DNA from: Saururus chinensis
Taxonomy: Eukaryota > Streptophyta > Magnoliopsida > Piperales > Saururaceae
Assembly: GCA_035235625.1 (NCBI GenBank)
Contig: CP141140.1
Span: 6,902,685-6,966,684 of the forward strand
Direction: 5' to 3'
Length of the DNA stretch: 64,000 bases
Shown here: one piece after another, positions 42,475 to 54,754 of the stretch
Position numbering within the stretch: position 1 is the stretch's first letter
Layout: the number at the start of each line of letters is the position of its first letter
Position numbers and translations under genes: made by a program
Notes under the pieces: generated by a model
Told to the model about the DNA's origin: nothing
The model's database searches: none
Seen by the model: the letters and a program-made list of their open reading frames with translations, nothing else

Positions 42475-43509
42475 ACACCAGTTGCCAGGAAACTTGTTGT
42501 CTTCTCATTTGTCTTGGGGGTGCAAGTGTTTACAATCCCATCTGCCATTTGTCGAAGGAGCTAACTAGAAAAGGCACCAAATGCATGTTAACTTGAATCT
42601 TCACCCACCTCTTCTATATGGTTCAAACTGCTTACATATATTCTAGTGCCAAACATCCTAATTTAAAATTTACTATAGCGTTTTCCCATTCTAGCAATGG
42701 CATCGCAATGAAAGATAAACAATCAAGCGATTGGTGAGAGCTTCACTAAAAAGTTTAATGTATTATAAGATTGAACAACTTTAATTTATCTTATTTGGGC
42801 CATTTTGCCTAATAAACTGTTTGTAAAAATTGAAATGTTTACATAGCTTCTTGTGCAGTTATCGTCACATATTTTGATGAAAGAAATAAAGAAGATAAAA
42901 AGGGAGAAAATAAAGGGAAATAAAAGAAAAAAATTGTGAAAAAATAACTCCACCAAGGTTATGTGAGGGCCATAGTGTATATGTATTTTTGCCATAATTT
43001 ACAAAATGATAGTATTATTTAATAAAATATAATCAAGCACTTATTTTTGGATAGTGATATCTTTATACTCATTTTTTTATACCTATAGGCCTTATACCAC
43101 TAATGAAATAGGGAAAAATAAATCTCATGTTGTTAAGTGAGACTCACTTTTTTTATTTAATAAAAAATTATACAAAACTTATAATATAAAGAAAAATAAA
43201 ATATAAATATCAATTTTCATTATTTTTCACATATTGGTCGTTGTCCATGGGACTTATAATTTATCCTTTTTAAAAGGAATCTCGGCTCTATTTGCTACAT
43301 GTAGGTTTGTATGGAGACATTATTTCTGACAACCCACTAAAAAGCTTTTGGACGTTTTCCTCTCAAGGCGTAACAACACTTTACCCGGGCTCCTTGTGCC
43401 CTATTTTATATTACTTATTTTTTTTAAATTAATAGCTATATTTAAAAGATAGTAATTTTTATTAAACTTGCATCCCAGATGCCACCATTCCAAGGGAAGC
43501 ATTTTCTAT
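42475..43509. other. AT-rich intergenic DNA, no gene seen
   Basis: No domain, complete repeat or splice pattern recognised. Confidence 0.4.
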
Positions 43510-43705
43510 GCTCCCTTTTCAACATAAACCTAGAGTATGGAACACTTGTAAAGCGTACGATTTCAAGATCAACGGCGCACACGCTAGTGCATGTTAGCAT
43601 GTGTAATACACACACTAACGTGCGCTAGTGTGTGCGCCATCGATCTTGAAAATAGACGTTTCACAAACATTCCTTACGCTCGGCTCACTGTCTGAGCAGA
43701 GTATA
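43510..43705. mobile_element. Palindromic MITE, copy 1
   Basis: Imperfect palindrome about 190 bases long. The core left arm tttcaagatcaacggcgcac and its partner, in reverse, tttcaagatcgatggcgcac enclose cgctagtgcatgttag / cgctagcgcacgttag. The outer arms contain gagccgagcgtaagg-type sequence. Same family as 60150-60312 and 63276-63465. Confidence 0.7.
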
Positions 43706-43899
43706 AAAAACGCTTCTCATTCCAAGTGCCACCATTCCAAGTTGGTGGTTGGGTTAATTTTAAAAACACTAGGAAGTGGTCTTTGGCAACCACCTTGTGG
43801 GAGGATTTGATAATAATATATTTTAGAACACCAAAATTTGAAAGTTCACAACTTGAAAGAAGAAGATTTTTTCATTATCTTGTTTGGCAATATAAATTC

Positions 43900-44020
43900 A
43901 AGATAAATCGAGATTCTTCAAAAAGATTTGATTCATAGTTATATGGCAAAGCTAAACTTGCGCTTTAAATCTTGATGATGAGATTTATCGAATCTTTTTG
44001 AAGAATCTTGATTTATCCAA
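43900..44020. repeat. Inverted repeat with 30-base arms
   Basis: gataaatcgagattcttc then aaaaagatttgattcat at 43902 is repeated in reverse at 43982-44018 (gataaatcaagattcttc, aaaaagattcgataaat). The arms are about 35 bases with few mismatches, separated by about 45 bases. Confidence 0.7.
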
Positions 44021-44284
44021 AATTAATTTATGAACTTTTGCAAATTTTGAGGCGCAAATGCAGTGATGTTGTCATCATTACGGGCATTTGTGATGAATCT
44101 AGATTGTTCACAAATTTGTTTTGTCAACAATTATTTTTATACAAATATGTTTCAAATGGTGTGGGGAAACCCTATTTAGATTTATGTTGTTCTGCTTTGT
44201 GAGAAAAGGTGCCTCAAAATCAGTGATAGACACAATTGTTATGATTTGTGAGGAAAATCTCCTCCGAGTGTCCGCCCTGTAGAA

Positions 44285-44412
44285 TTTGTCCTCACAAAAT
44301 AAAACTAATTTATGTTTTTTTAACACAACAATGGATTTGGAGTAGAGTTTGTCCTCACAAAATAAAATTGATTTATGCCTTTTTAACACAACAATGGATT
44401 TGGAGGAGCTTT
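44285..44412 (+). repeat. 63-base tandem duplication
   Basis: ttgtcctcacaaaataaaa then tttttaacacaacaatggat and ttggag occurs twice, at 44285 and 44348, with five or six differences. Confidence 0.85.
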
Positions 44413-46355
44413 GTAGAGGATTTATGTAGAAAAGCAAAATTAGACGCCAAAATAACAAAATTATAGACTAATAAAGTTGCTGCATAAATCGGTTACCAAA
44501 TGGCCCTTTAGGCGTCCTTTTGATGATGCTTTGCACCCGCTTTTTCTTTGCTTTTTACTGTTTTACGTATAAGTCTTATTTAATAGGTAATTTAATTATA
44601 CCAAAAGTTTAAATTTATTTCAAAAATACTTTTAACCCCATTTTTAACTTACTTTTACCTTTTACCTATTTTTTATTAGACTATCCTCTTAAATGGAAGT
44701 GTTTTTTATATTCTCTGCTTACTTTGAGCTGAGCATTGTTTGTGGATTTCGATAGTTCCCTACGCATAAGTCAAGAGAATAGATCATATGATCCTTCCTT
44801 GCAAGAGATAGAGAAATTTTTTTTTTATATGGGACGGCCTTCTCTTAATTAATTAAGATTACTCTTTACAATTTAGAATGAGTAGTGATGATTAAATTAA
44901 TTTTCGAAACCTTTCAATTAGATGGCAAAATAAAAAAAACAACTGAGAATTTATTAAAATAAGAAAAAAAAATTGTCAGGAAAAGTAGCTATAACTTTCA
45001 AGTTTAAAAGAGAAAAATGAAAAAGAAGAAACAAGGAAAAATCTTCTTAAATATGAGAGCTCCATTTCACAAGTTTTCTTCCTTCTTGAGTGTTTTTTCT
45101 TGTCTTCTAATTCCTTGAACTTCTTCGACTTTCTAAAGGTCAAGGTATTTTAGAATTTTTACATATCTTTTGGTGTATGTTAGACTTTTGAATTTTTTTT
45201 TAGGTTTCGTAGACTTGAAACTTAAAAGTCTATCCTTATAAAAATGAATGAGTATTTATAATATTGGAGTTATACAGTTAAGCAAATAGTGAGAGTGAGT
45301 TTAAAAGGTAGTTCATAGGAAGTGAAGAATGAGTTAGCGAGAGATGAAAAATGGGTTAATGAGATAGTTGGTGAGAATCGAATTGATTAGTGAGGAGTGA
45401 GTTAGTAAAAAGTGGGGAGTGTGAGAGAAGTCCGGGTATTATACTTTTAACTTGGTCTCCACTTTGCCACTCTCTTTACACATTATTATTTATTCATTTA
45501 TTTAATTTTATAATTTTATTTACTTATTTTTTATTTTTATTTTTTATTATTTTTAAGCCGCTCTATTTCATCACAATAATGATTTTATTCTATCAATTAG
45601 TGACACCGATTTTATAGTATTTTGCCACTACGGGCAAGACTGGGCAGCTAGAGGATCTTATCTTACCCATTCTTGTCAGGGATCTTATGTTGTCAGTTTT
45701 TTCTGTGAGCCTAACAGTTATCTGTCAGCCTTGTCACATCCGCCTTATCACATCCAAATTAGCTAGTAATAAATTGTGAAAAAAATTCAATGTAGCAACC
45801 CAGTTATTTGATTGGCAAATCATATGAGGGGAGAAAAATTATTAAGCAGTTAGTTCAAAGCTATTGGAATAATCATCGTACGAAGTAAAAATAGAGCATA
45901 CATAAGTGGGAGGATTGATGGGGATCTTACATGGCATGGCTTGATTGGTATTCCTTCTCTGCTAAGATGAGGAATTGTCGCATACATAAGTGGATAGACC
46001 GATGCCAGGGTGGAGGACATACAACAGTCGTTTGTCTCAGCAGCTGACTAGCTGAGCAGACAGTAAAAATTAACACCGAAACGGGGAACTTTATATTACA
46101 ACCCATTCACCATGAGCCCACCTTTAAAGAATACAACAAACCTTTAGCGTTTTTTAATGTTAAGTTCACGGTGAGAAGGGAGCACGAAGATCACTTATGA
46201 TTTCCTTGTGTCCTGGACAACTAAAAAACGTGTAGCCATTTGCCCAAAAGGGGATTCAGGCATTCTGGTAGCAAAAACAAACCAAATGAAAGCAAACATG
46301 TACCACATGTGAGGAGTTCCATCACGGTTGTTACGTTTTGTTGTTCATACTTGTC
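44413..46355. other. AT-rich intergenic DNA, no gene seen
   Basis: Includes a run of related ag(t/c)gag(a/t)gtgagttag strings near 45290-45420. No coding domain recognised. Confidence 0.4.
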
Positions 46356-46363
46356 AGGCTGCA

Positions 46364-46965
46364 TAGAGAGGTGTTAACGAGCTAAGTATTATCAAACTTT
46401 AAGTTACTCAATTTTGAACTTAAAATTTTAATTTTGAGCTAGAGTTAAATTTGTATTAAGTTCGAGTCGAGTTGCTATGCTTAGTGATCATTGTTTAGTT
46501 TTGTAATTGGTGATGGAGAGATATTTAGATAAAAATTATTAAAATAAATATGGTAAGTAAATGGTCCAATGTATTAGATTAGAAAATCAAATAAACTAGT
46601 CTTTGTTGATTTAATTTTCTATGTTAGACTATTAATATATGATGGAGGGAGTAAAGTTTCATAAAAATGGTTTTAGATCTCATGAGACATATTATATAAT
46701 TCTTCTAACAAAAAGCTTTATGTAATTATATATTTTATAAAAAGAATTAAAACTTGGAAGACATGAAATTTATATATAATGTATAATATATGCATGTGTA
46801 TTTTTGAAAAAATAATGTACTTAATACGAGTTTAAGTTTTTATCAAGCCTTGAGCCGATCCGAGCAGAATATAAGTATGTTTGAACTTGGTCTGTCCAAC
46901 TTTGAGTTTAAGCTTGAACACAAATTGAACTGAGTCGAACTTTTGAGCTTACTTTAACACCCCTA
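46364..46965. mobile_element. hAT-like MITE (TAGGGGTGTTAA type)
   Basis: Left TAGAGAGGTGTTAACGAGCT; right end in reverse TAGGGGTGTTAAAGTAAGCT. The subterminal sequence is also inverted (gagttcgagtcgagttg-type on the left, gttcgactcagttcaattt in reverse on the right). The flanks share GCTGCA(T). AT-rich, with no coding capacity. Confidence 0.6.
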
Positions 46966-47229
46966 GCTGCATTTGATATCTCCAGTGAAAAATAGCTATT
47001 CACAAATAGTTGTTGCCCTTTGTCACCACATTGAAGGCTATTTTGGCATATAATTAGCAAGGGTGGTAAAATTTAATATAAATGAAAACATCCAAAGGTA
47101 ATAGTTGTATGTAAATAGTTGTTTAAGAGGGTTGAATCATAGTAACACTTGACTCTACGTAAAAGGTAGATGCACTGTTGATTTTGCAGAGGTGAGAGGT
47201 ATGTGAGCTAAGAACTTTGAGCTTGACTA

Positions 47230-47345
47230 AGAGCGTAAACATATGGCGCTGACTGAATTCTAGTTGATATACTCACCAAAGGCCTCTCTTCATCCATATT
47301 TGAAACAAGTTCGTAAAGATGAAATTCTTCTCCGCTAGCTCAAAC
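47230..47345 (+). pseudogene. Ty1/copia RNase H C-terminal remnant
   Basis: VDILTKGLSSSIFETSS reads in one frame from about 47259. The motif (A)DI(F/L)TKGL followed by F marks the C-terminal end of plant copia polyproteins. Stops lie just before and after it. Nothing else of the element is recognisable. Confidence 0.5.
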
Positions 47346-49821
47346 TATGCCATAAAAAAACTTTATCCCTACAGAACAATCACAACCATTAATGCCATTC
47401 AATTTTAGTAGTCTGATGGTAATGGAATTCTTCTAGAGTATTCCTTCCGTAGATATTTTTTATGTAACATGTCGATAAAAGGATAGACAGACATGGTACA
47501 AATCAACCCATCGAATAGAAATGACCTTTTTTTTCTTTTTTCTGTGCCACTATTTTCTCTCTCTTAGTTTTATATTTTTCTATGGGAAAAACAAATCGTA
47601 ACGACATGACACAAAACTCCTGCAATCACTGGACAGTTGAAACTTCTTGTATCTATTAATTTATACTATCCCGGGAGGCATCAAGATGCATGCGTTGTGG
47701 CATTCTGGAGACCACAAAACAGACATCACTCCCAATTATTGGTATTGGCCACCAATGGCGGTGACTTGTCTTTTATAAGAGCACTTTGATTCTCATGAAA
47801 TTTGTGCGTTACACTGTGTTAACTCGGAAATTACCTTTTAGTCGTAAAAAAACAAAAGGCTTGGAAATTGCCAGCAGTAACGTAAGAGTTCGCGTTAAAT
47901 ATGGCTGGGAGAGAGTATGTCCGTTCCTATTAAATAAAAAATATACCTATTAGGAATTTTAATAGTAATAGAATCTAACCTAAAATAGGAATCTAATCAA
48001 ATTTAGGGTCACAACAATGTCCTCTAAAACTATACGTTACTGTAAGGGTGTTAGTGGCTTATTTAAGAAAAAAAGAAGCCTTAGGGTAAGTTTAAATGTA
48101 GCAAAGGATATAGTTGGGATGCACAAGTGTGCAATTTTTTTTTAAAAATATAGGGTATAAATGAGAGATTTTAAAAGTCATTATTGCGGTCTAAATTGTC
48201 ACATTCTATGTTTTTGTCTCACATTAAGTTTCCTATTTATTTTTTTTAAATGAACTAAGTTTAGTTCATATTTTAAAAATTAGGGCACTTATTGTGTAGG
48301 ATAGAGGGAGTATATTTTTACAAAAAAAGTTAAAATATGACTTTAATCTTATTCTTAATTAAATAGCTTTAATTATATTTTTAATTTAATATAATAACAC
48401 TATATCAATTTATATTTAATTTGATTTATGTAAACAATTAGTATAATATCTTAACAATAAATTTTTATGAATGGCTCCATATTGGCTTTATTTACACCGG
48501 GTGATCAACTCAATTGAACCAAATTTGGAGTCGTGCACTAATCTTGAAATTTAAAATATTGGCACCAACACTTTTTTTTTTTATAAAAAAAATCGCCCAA
48601 CATTAATTGTTTCCCCACTTTTTGTCATTTGCAACATTCATGACTTACTGTAGCGCAGACATGTATTGGTAGGTCCCGTCTCGTTGTTAGTTACAGGCAC
48701 ACTTTTTAATTGGGATAATTCAGTTTGTAGCTAAATCATTTCTTTTTTAGCTGTAAATAGATGGAAAATGAAATAGACCGGTGTATAGTTGAAGATAGAT
48801 TAAGGACATGAGCTGAAGTGTAACAACCAATGAGGGATTGTGATTGATGGCGTAGTGTCCAAAAGTAACTAGCAAGAATATACGTGCATTATACATTTAA
48901 AAGCTTATTATTTAAAAAATAAAATAAATCAAACTATTATATAAAAGCCCAATATCCATCAACTAATTAATGTAAGTATCCATATCAAATTGTCGAAATC
49001 GATCTTTTAAATTTGACTGATAAAGATTGACGAGTTGTTTGTACAATATCTAGACTATTGTGAATAGAACAATCTATTGTATTCTCAATTAGTAAAATAT
49101 TTATACAATCTACAGAGTATCCTCAAAGAAATTCTATCGTAATGAAAGGGTACACACATCTATATGCTTCTAAAAAGGAATGAAAAACAATGCCACATAT
49201 ATAGAGAAGAAGAGATGAAAAATAAAAAATAACATATCCACATCGGGTCTCATTTAATAAAATTTGTGGAGAGATGATACAAAGAAATCTTAAATATGAA
49301 AATTATTAAGTGAAACCGTTGTACGGGACACGTCACAAACCACGTGAAAGTTCGTATGTTGTCCCCCTGTGGATAGGTAATTAATGTAGAAATAAACATT
49401 AAATATTGTAGATAATATATCCTGCACCTATTATGTATGATTAGTGAGCTGTACGTACGGGAACGCGCCTCGTCATCTCTCAATCATCAAGGTCCCCTAC
49501 ACATTGAGTTCATGAAAACAAACAACCAAAAAAAAAAGGAAAAAAAAATGTAGCTTTCATAAATCTGACTTTTGTTTTTGTTACAACTGTCCCTTGGTAC
49601 AGGGAACTGTCTTTTCTGTACAAAGCATACCTATGCAACTTCGATGGACATGTAGAGCCAGACCGCTCATATAATTGTTGGGCAGTCTGCTCTAACAAAT
49701 AATTGTATATATCAATTTTTTTGCGAAAATGTTCTTGACCGGCTTCATTACTAACACACATGAACATGCGACATGGGACTTCTAACATAATATATAGAGG
49801 TGAATGTAACTTCTATATACT
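47346..49821. other. AT-rich intergenic DNA, no gene seen
   Basis: Contains right-end MITE scraps (ggatagagggagtatat at 48298-48314). No coding domain. Confidence 0.4.
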
Positions 49822-50013
49822 ACTCCCTTCGTCCTATATTAATTATATTTAAAAAAATAAATTTTATCAAATAGTGAAACTTAATCTAAGAGAAGAAAAA
49901 ATAAATTTATGATATTTTTTAAGTGGCCAATTACTTAAATTTAATAAAATGGAGCTATTAATATGAAATATCTTTTGTCAAATAAAACTATTAATTTAAG
50001 ATAGAAGAAATAT
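49822..50013. mobile_element. Stowaway/Tourist-like MITE, near complete
   Basis: Left actcccttcgtcctatatta and right end in reverse tatttcttctatcttaaatt form degenerate inverted ends around A/T-rich sequence. It is the reference copy for the partial MITEs at 10412, 13474 and 50185. Both ends are degenerate. Confidence 0.5.
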
Positions 50014-50838
50014 AATAAAAATAAATACAATCTAAATATGGTATGTAGAGGTTGTGTATACCTTTATAAACTATGTTAGGGGCCCCATGTAGCATAGTTG
50101 AGAGGCACTGGACAGACTGGTCACATCTTTTTTTTTTATTTGTTTGTTGTAATTATTTGTAACTTTTAAAAACTTATTTAATACTCTCCCTGTCCTACAT
50201 TAATAGTGTAATTTAATTTTTTAAAATAAACTAAAATTAATTCATTTCACTAATTGTTATGGTTTTATTGCTGGTGCACTGTTCTTCTTGGCAGGAACAA
50301 GTTAAGATAGAAGACTCTCTTGTTTATTACGACGAAATATGTGAGGAATAGCTATCCTAAAAATATTTACTGTGCTACTCTAGGTAGTATGAATCAACAA
50401 CTGTCCATAATGTGACTCAAGTCTGTGACAATAAAACTATAGCAAGATGATAAATCATGATATTAGCCAAAAAAACAAAATCATTTGATTGGGATGGAGA
50501 AAGTTGAACCACCAAGTGCACCAATCAGATTATTAAGAGGAATCAGAGGTTACTTGAATAATATAATATAATGACAATAAAAAAACCTATTGAAGGTGAT
50601 TTCATTGGTACATAAAGAGAAGCCGTACTCTCAAGCTTGCCAGAGATAGCTTATCACATATTTTCCATATACACGTCTTGACAATTTTACAAGGTTGCAT
50701 ATATATACCATATAACAAACTCGATCAACCCCGAGAGCTAGTCAGCTAGATTGCACATTGAATGAAATTCACAGATAAATGACCACCACCACCTCCACTT
50801 TCTTAAAACGAGTACTCGAAACTGCATATTGGTGCGGC
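50014..50838. other. 3' flank of the MYB gene with a MITE end
   Basis: A MITE left end (actctccctgtcctacatta) lies at 50183. The stretch from about 50600 to 50838 should contain the MYB 3' UTR. No other gene. Confidence 0.4.
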
Positions 50839-51819
50839 CTAGTTACCTTTGGTTATAGGAATAGTGGATTCTGCATCCATTAGTAGAGCCCAGAGTTCTA
50901 CATCTGCAAGCAAGTCATCCAAATCGCACGGATTCTCTTCCAGCACCCAACTTGCAGTCTCCTCCCGCGGCGTTCCCTCCGTTGTTGGACCCTTGAAGCT
51001 CGTCGAACACTCAGTTGATCCGCTTCTTGAGCCGGCCAATGCTTCATTCATTTCCCCCTGCTCCATGAAAAGAGTACTCTTCCACCGCAGATCAGTAGAC
51101 TCTTCAGTGCATGATTTTGCAGTCTCCTTGCTAAACCTCTCACGCTGCTTTTGGCCACTCGCTTGCGACCGCGATCCTTCTAACCACATTGAATTGGCGG
51201 AGAAGGTTAGAGGCTGAGGCCTTATGGCTTTAATCACACTGCTGGCAGCCTTTTTCTTCAAGTGGGTATTCCAAAAGTTCTTTACGTCATTTGCAGTTCT
51301 ACCCGGTAGTCTTCCGGCAATCAACGACCATCTGAATAAATAAAGCACCTAGAACCATAAGTCGTCTGCATATGTTCGATAATAAAACAGAAGAGAAGAT
51401 GATGAAAAAAAGGAATCTCGACTGGCCTGTTACCGAGGAGTCTATGTAGCTTGTTGATGAGATCCACCTCATCAGCCTCGAACTCCCCTCGCTTGATGTT
51501 GGGATGAAGATAGTTTGGCCATCTCAACCTGCAGCTTTTTCTGCACCGGTTAAGCCCTAACAAATCCAAACAGAAGGTTCATTATTTTATGTAAGTATTA
51601 TTTTTTAATTGATTTGCACTACTTAATAGCCATTAGCTAGCCCGCTACATATAGGACTTTTAGCTTAGCCACTAGCCAGTTTCTACCGTTTTTCCAACCT
51701 GCCCTTCGAGGGACTTGATGCCAACTCCCTTCCCCATACTTCTCTATACATTGCCTCAAATGGGTGTCTTCCTCAGCCGTCCATGCGCCTTTCCTAACGC
51801 CAAAGCTTTCCACACCCAT
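50839..51819 (-). CDS. R2R3-MYB transcription factor, subgroup 6 (anthocyanin activator type)
   Basis: Three exons: 51819-51699, 51556-51427 and 51331-50839 (121 + 130 + 493 bases, 247 residues). R2 begins [26 protein letters not shown]3 begins [24 protein letters not shown]. The bHLH-binding signature [DE]Lx2[RK]x3Lx6Lx3R is exact (D-L...R at the start of R3). TANDV in the last R3 helix and RPQPLTF just behind the DNA-binding domain ([RK]Px[PAR]xx[FY]) are subgroup-6 marks, seen in PAP1-like MYBs that work with bHLH and WD40 partners to switch on anthocyanin genes. The C-terminus is acidic ([20 protein letters not shown]), as in an activation domain. Exon sizes match the family. Odd point: intron 2 has a GC donor. 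The role is inferred from motifs only. Confidence 0.93.
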
Positions 51820-52745
51820 TTTATGTACTTCTCGATCGGTCTGACTGTTATAAGACTCTCACGAGCTCTCCGGTTCATGCATCAGAATAGACTCATTTAT
51901 AGGGTGTCTTAAAATCACCCAAAGCTGGATGACAAACGTACTTGCGTTTTTAACCACAGCCAAAGTTTACCTAACAAGTAGTGCACGAACAACCAGTCAA
52001 CCCAACATGAGGGCGATGATTAATTAGGATAAGAAATTTATGGTCCACTTAGAGAAGACGTACGTTAAGAGATCTCACGTAATTTTACCATCCTAGACAT
52101 GAAATCTTTCTCGATACTTATGTTAGATCAGCTCATCGTTCACATGATAAATACTGTTGCCAAACATTTAAATTAAGTATTTTTTATATTTTATATAGTG
52201 CTCTCTCCTTCCAATATTGATAGCTCTAATATAAAAAAAAATTATTCTATATTAATTGGTCTATGATGCTTCTCACTCGAGCTCGTGGCTCATATGACGA
52301 TTCAGGCAATCAGAACATGGGACTAAAAAAACTATCCGATCCTTAGGCAATTAGAACATGGGCTTGTCAGTGACGGAGGCCAGGTGCGAGAAGCACCCGA
52401 AGCACCGGCTGTTGGCCGGGGTCTGCCTCAGCGAGAGGCTTTCCAAGCTTGCTTTAAGTAAATGGTTGTCAAATACATAATGTGACACATTCAATTTACA
52501 TATAACATTTACAGAGACCCCAAAATTCATCAGAAAGATTTTATTGCTTGCCATTTAAAGGTGGCTCTTGTATGTTTCTAGATTTGGCCTTCCATTTTGC
52601 CTTTAAATGGTCTTTTTTTTTGTTTTTGCCTTGCTTCTATGCATTTCGAAAATTCAATGGAAATATTTTATTGCTTGCCATTTGAAGGCTCTTGTACATT
52701 TATAGATTTTGGCCTTCCATTTTCCCCTATAAATGAACTTATTTG
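51820..52745. promoter_or_regulatory. Upstream region of the MYB gene
   Basis: Between the MYB start codon and a CACTA transposon whose end lies 930 bases upstream. Short leader ORFs and AT-rich sequence; the promoter should be here. I cannot point to a certain TATA box. Confidence 0.35.
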
Positions 52746-53419
52746 AGTCACTACAATAAAATGTAGTATTAGCGACACATTTATTAATGACACAAAGCTA
52801 AGCGTCATTAAAAATAACTATTTGCGACGAATGAAAAAGAGTTGCAAAAAAAAAAAAAACTATTAGTGACGCATTTTTATATGTATCGCTAATAGTCATA
52901 TATTAGCAACACTTTATTATAAGTGTCGCTAATAGTTCCTATATTTGCGACGCTCTACATAACCGTTGCTAAAAGATATCTATTTTAAATAAATAAATAA
53001 AACATAACTAATGGCTTTCGCAATAGCAACGCTTATTCAAAAGTGTCGCTAATAGTGATGCTATTAACGACGCTTACAAAAGCTTCACTAATAGTTATGA
53101 ATTAAAAATAATAAAAATTTTGAATTATTAGCGACACTTTTGAATAGGCGTTGCAAATAACATTTCTAATAACGACACTTGTTGACAAGTGTCACTAATA
53201 GCTTTATTAATTAATTTTATTTAATAAATAAATATTTAAAAAATTATAATAAATTTTCTAAATATAATATATTTTATTCAATATTTACTATTTGTATATA
53301 TAATAAATAAATATTAAATTTTTAATAAAAACTAGTGTTAATAATAGATTAAACTTTCACTATTTATATATAATATATTTTATTTATTAAATTTTATTAT
53401 TAATTTTAAATATAATTTA

Positions 53420-53723
53420 TAATAAAAGAGAGAGTGAAGAGAGTGCATGGAGAGAGAGAGAGTGAGAGTGAGGAGAGAGAGAAGGTGAGGAGATAGAGGG
53501 ATCGAAGAGAGAGAGAGGAGAGAGAGGGGGAGGTGAGAGAGTGAGAGGGAGGGAGGAGAGAGGGGAGGAGAGAGAGAGAGGGGACGAGGAGAGAGAGAGG
53601 AGAGAGAGAGAGGAGGGAGAGAGGAGAGGGAGAGAGAGAGAGGAGGGTGGAGAGAGGAGAGAGAGGAGAGAGAGAGGGAGGAGAGAGAGAAGAGGGTGGA
53701 GAGAGAGGGGTGAGGAGAGAGGA
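53420..53723 (+). repeat. GA-rich purine tract in the CACTA element
   Basis: About 300 bases of nearly unbroken GAGAGAGG-type sequence. Shorter tracts lie at 53950-54057 and 54305-54478, each bordered by AT-rich sequence with ATTAGCGACATAT repeats. Long open frames here are artefacts of the repeat. Confidence 0.9.
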
Positions 53724-54754
53724 ATTTTTTTATTTATTTTTTTAAAAATTAATTAAAAAATAAAAAAATATAAAATGTATTAGCGACGTATATAAATATA
53801 CGTTACTAATACCTTTGAGTATTAGCGACATATAGGCATATATGTCGCTAATACCCTTAGTATTAGCGGTATATATCCCTATGCGTCGCTAATATATTTT
53901 TATATTTTTTATTTTTAATTAATTTTTAAATATAAAATAAAGATGATATAGAGAGAGGGGGCAGAGAGGGAGGAGAGAGAGAGGAGAGGGATAAGAGGGA
54001 GAGAGGAAGAGGAGAGAGATAGAGAGAGGGGAGAGAGAAAGAGAGGAGAGGGAGAGTAATTTTATTTTAATTTTTTTTAAATTTTTTTATTTTGTTAAAA
54101 TAAAAATTTTAAAATATATTATTAGCGACATATAAATATATATGTTGTTAATAGTGTATGTATTAGCGACATATAGAATTATATGTCGATAATACATGAC
54201 ATATTAGTGACATATAATTATATACATTGCTAATATGATTTCTTTTATTATTTTTATTTTTTAAAATTAATTTTAAAGAATAAAAAATCTTTAAAAATTG
54301 ATATTAGAGGAGAGATAGTGTGTACGGAGAGAGGAGAGAGGAGATGGAGTGAGAGAGGAGATGAGAGAGGAGAGAGCGAGGAGAGAGAGAGATAGAGGAG
54401 AGGGAGAGAGAGAGGAGATGGAGAGGGGGAGAGAGAGGAGAGAGGAGAGAGAAAAGGAGGAGAGAGGGAGAGAGTTTTTTGGACGCTTATTGATAAGCAT
54501 CGCCAAAGATTATAATTAACAATGTTTAATAAACGTCGCAAATAAAATATTTGTGACGTTTTTTAAAATTGTCTTTAAAAGTATCATTGTTGCGATGCTT
54601 AGTTTAAGTGTCGCAAACTACTGTCATTGAATGCGTTGTAGAGTTAAAAGGCACGCGTGCATGCCGTAGAAAATTTTCTGCTAAGGCGATATATAATGGC
54701 CCTCACGTGTGAAAATGCCCGCATCAGGGTTTCTAGTTTATGCATCCTCCCGCC

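Noticed and set aside
43628-44202. Short plus-strand open frames around the palindromic MITE and inverted repeat
   Set aside because: They overlap repeat arms, and the composition is not protein-like.
53541-54541. Open frames rich in E, R and G or S, P and L
   Set aside because: They are translations of GA microsatellite tracts and carry no other signal.
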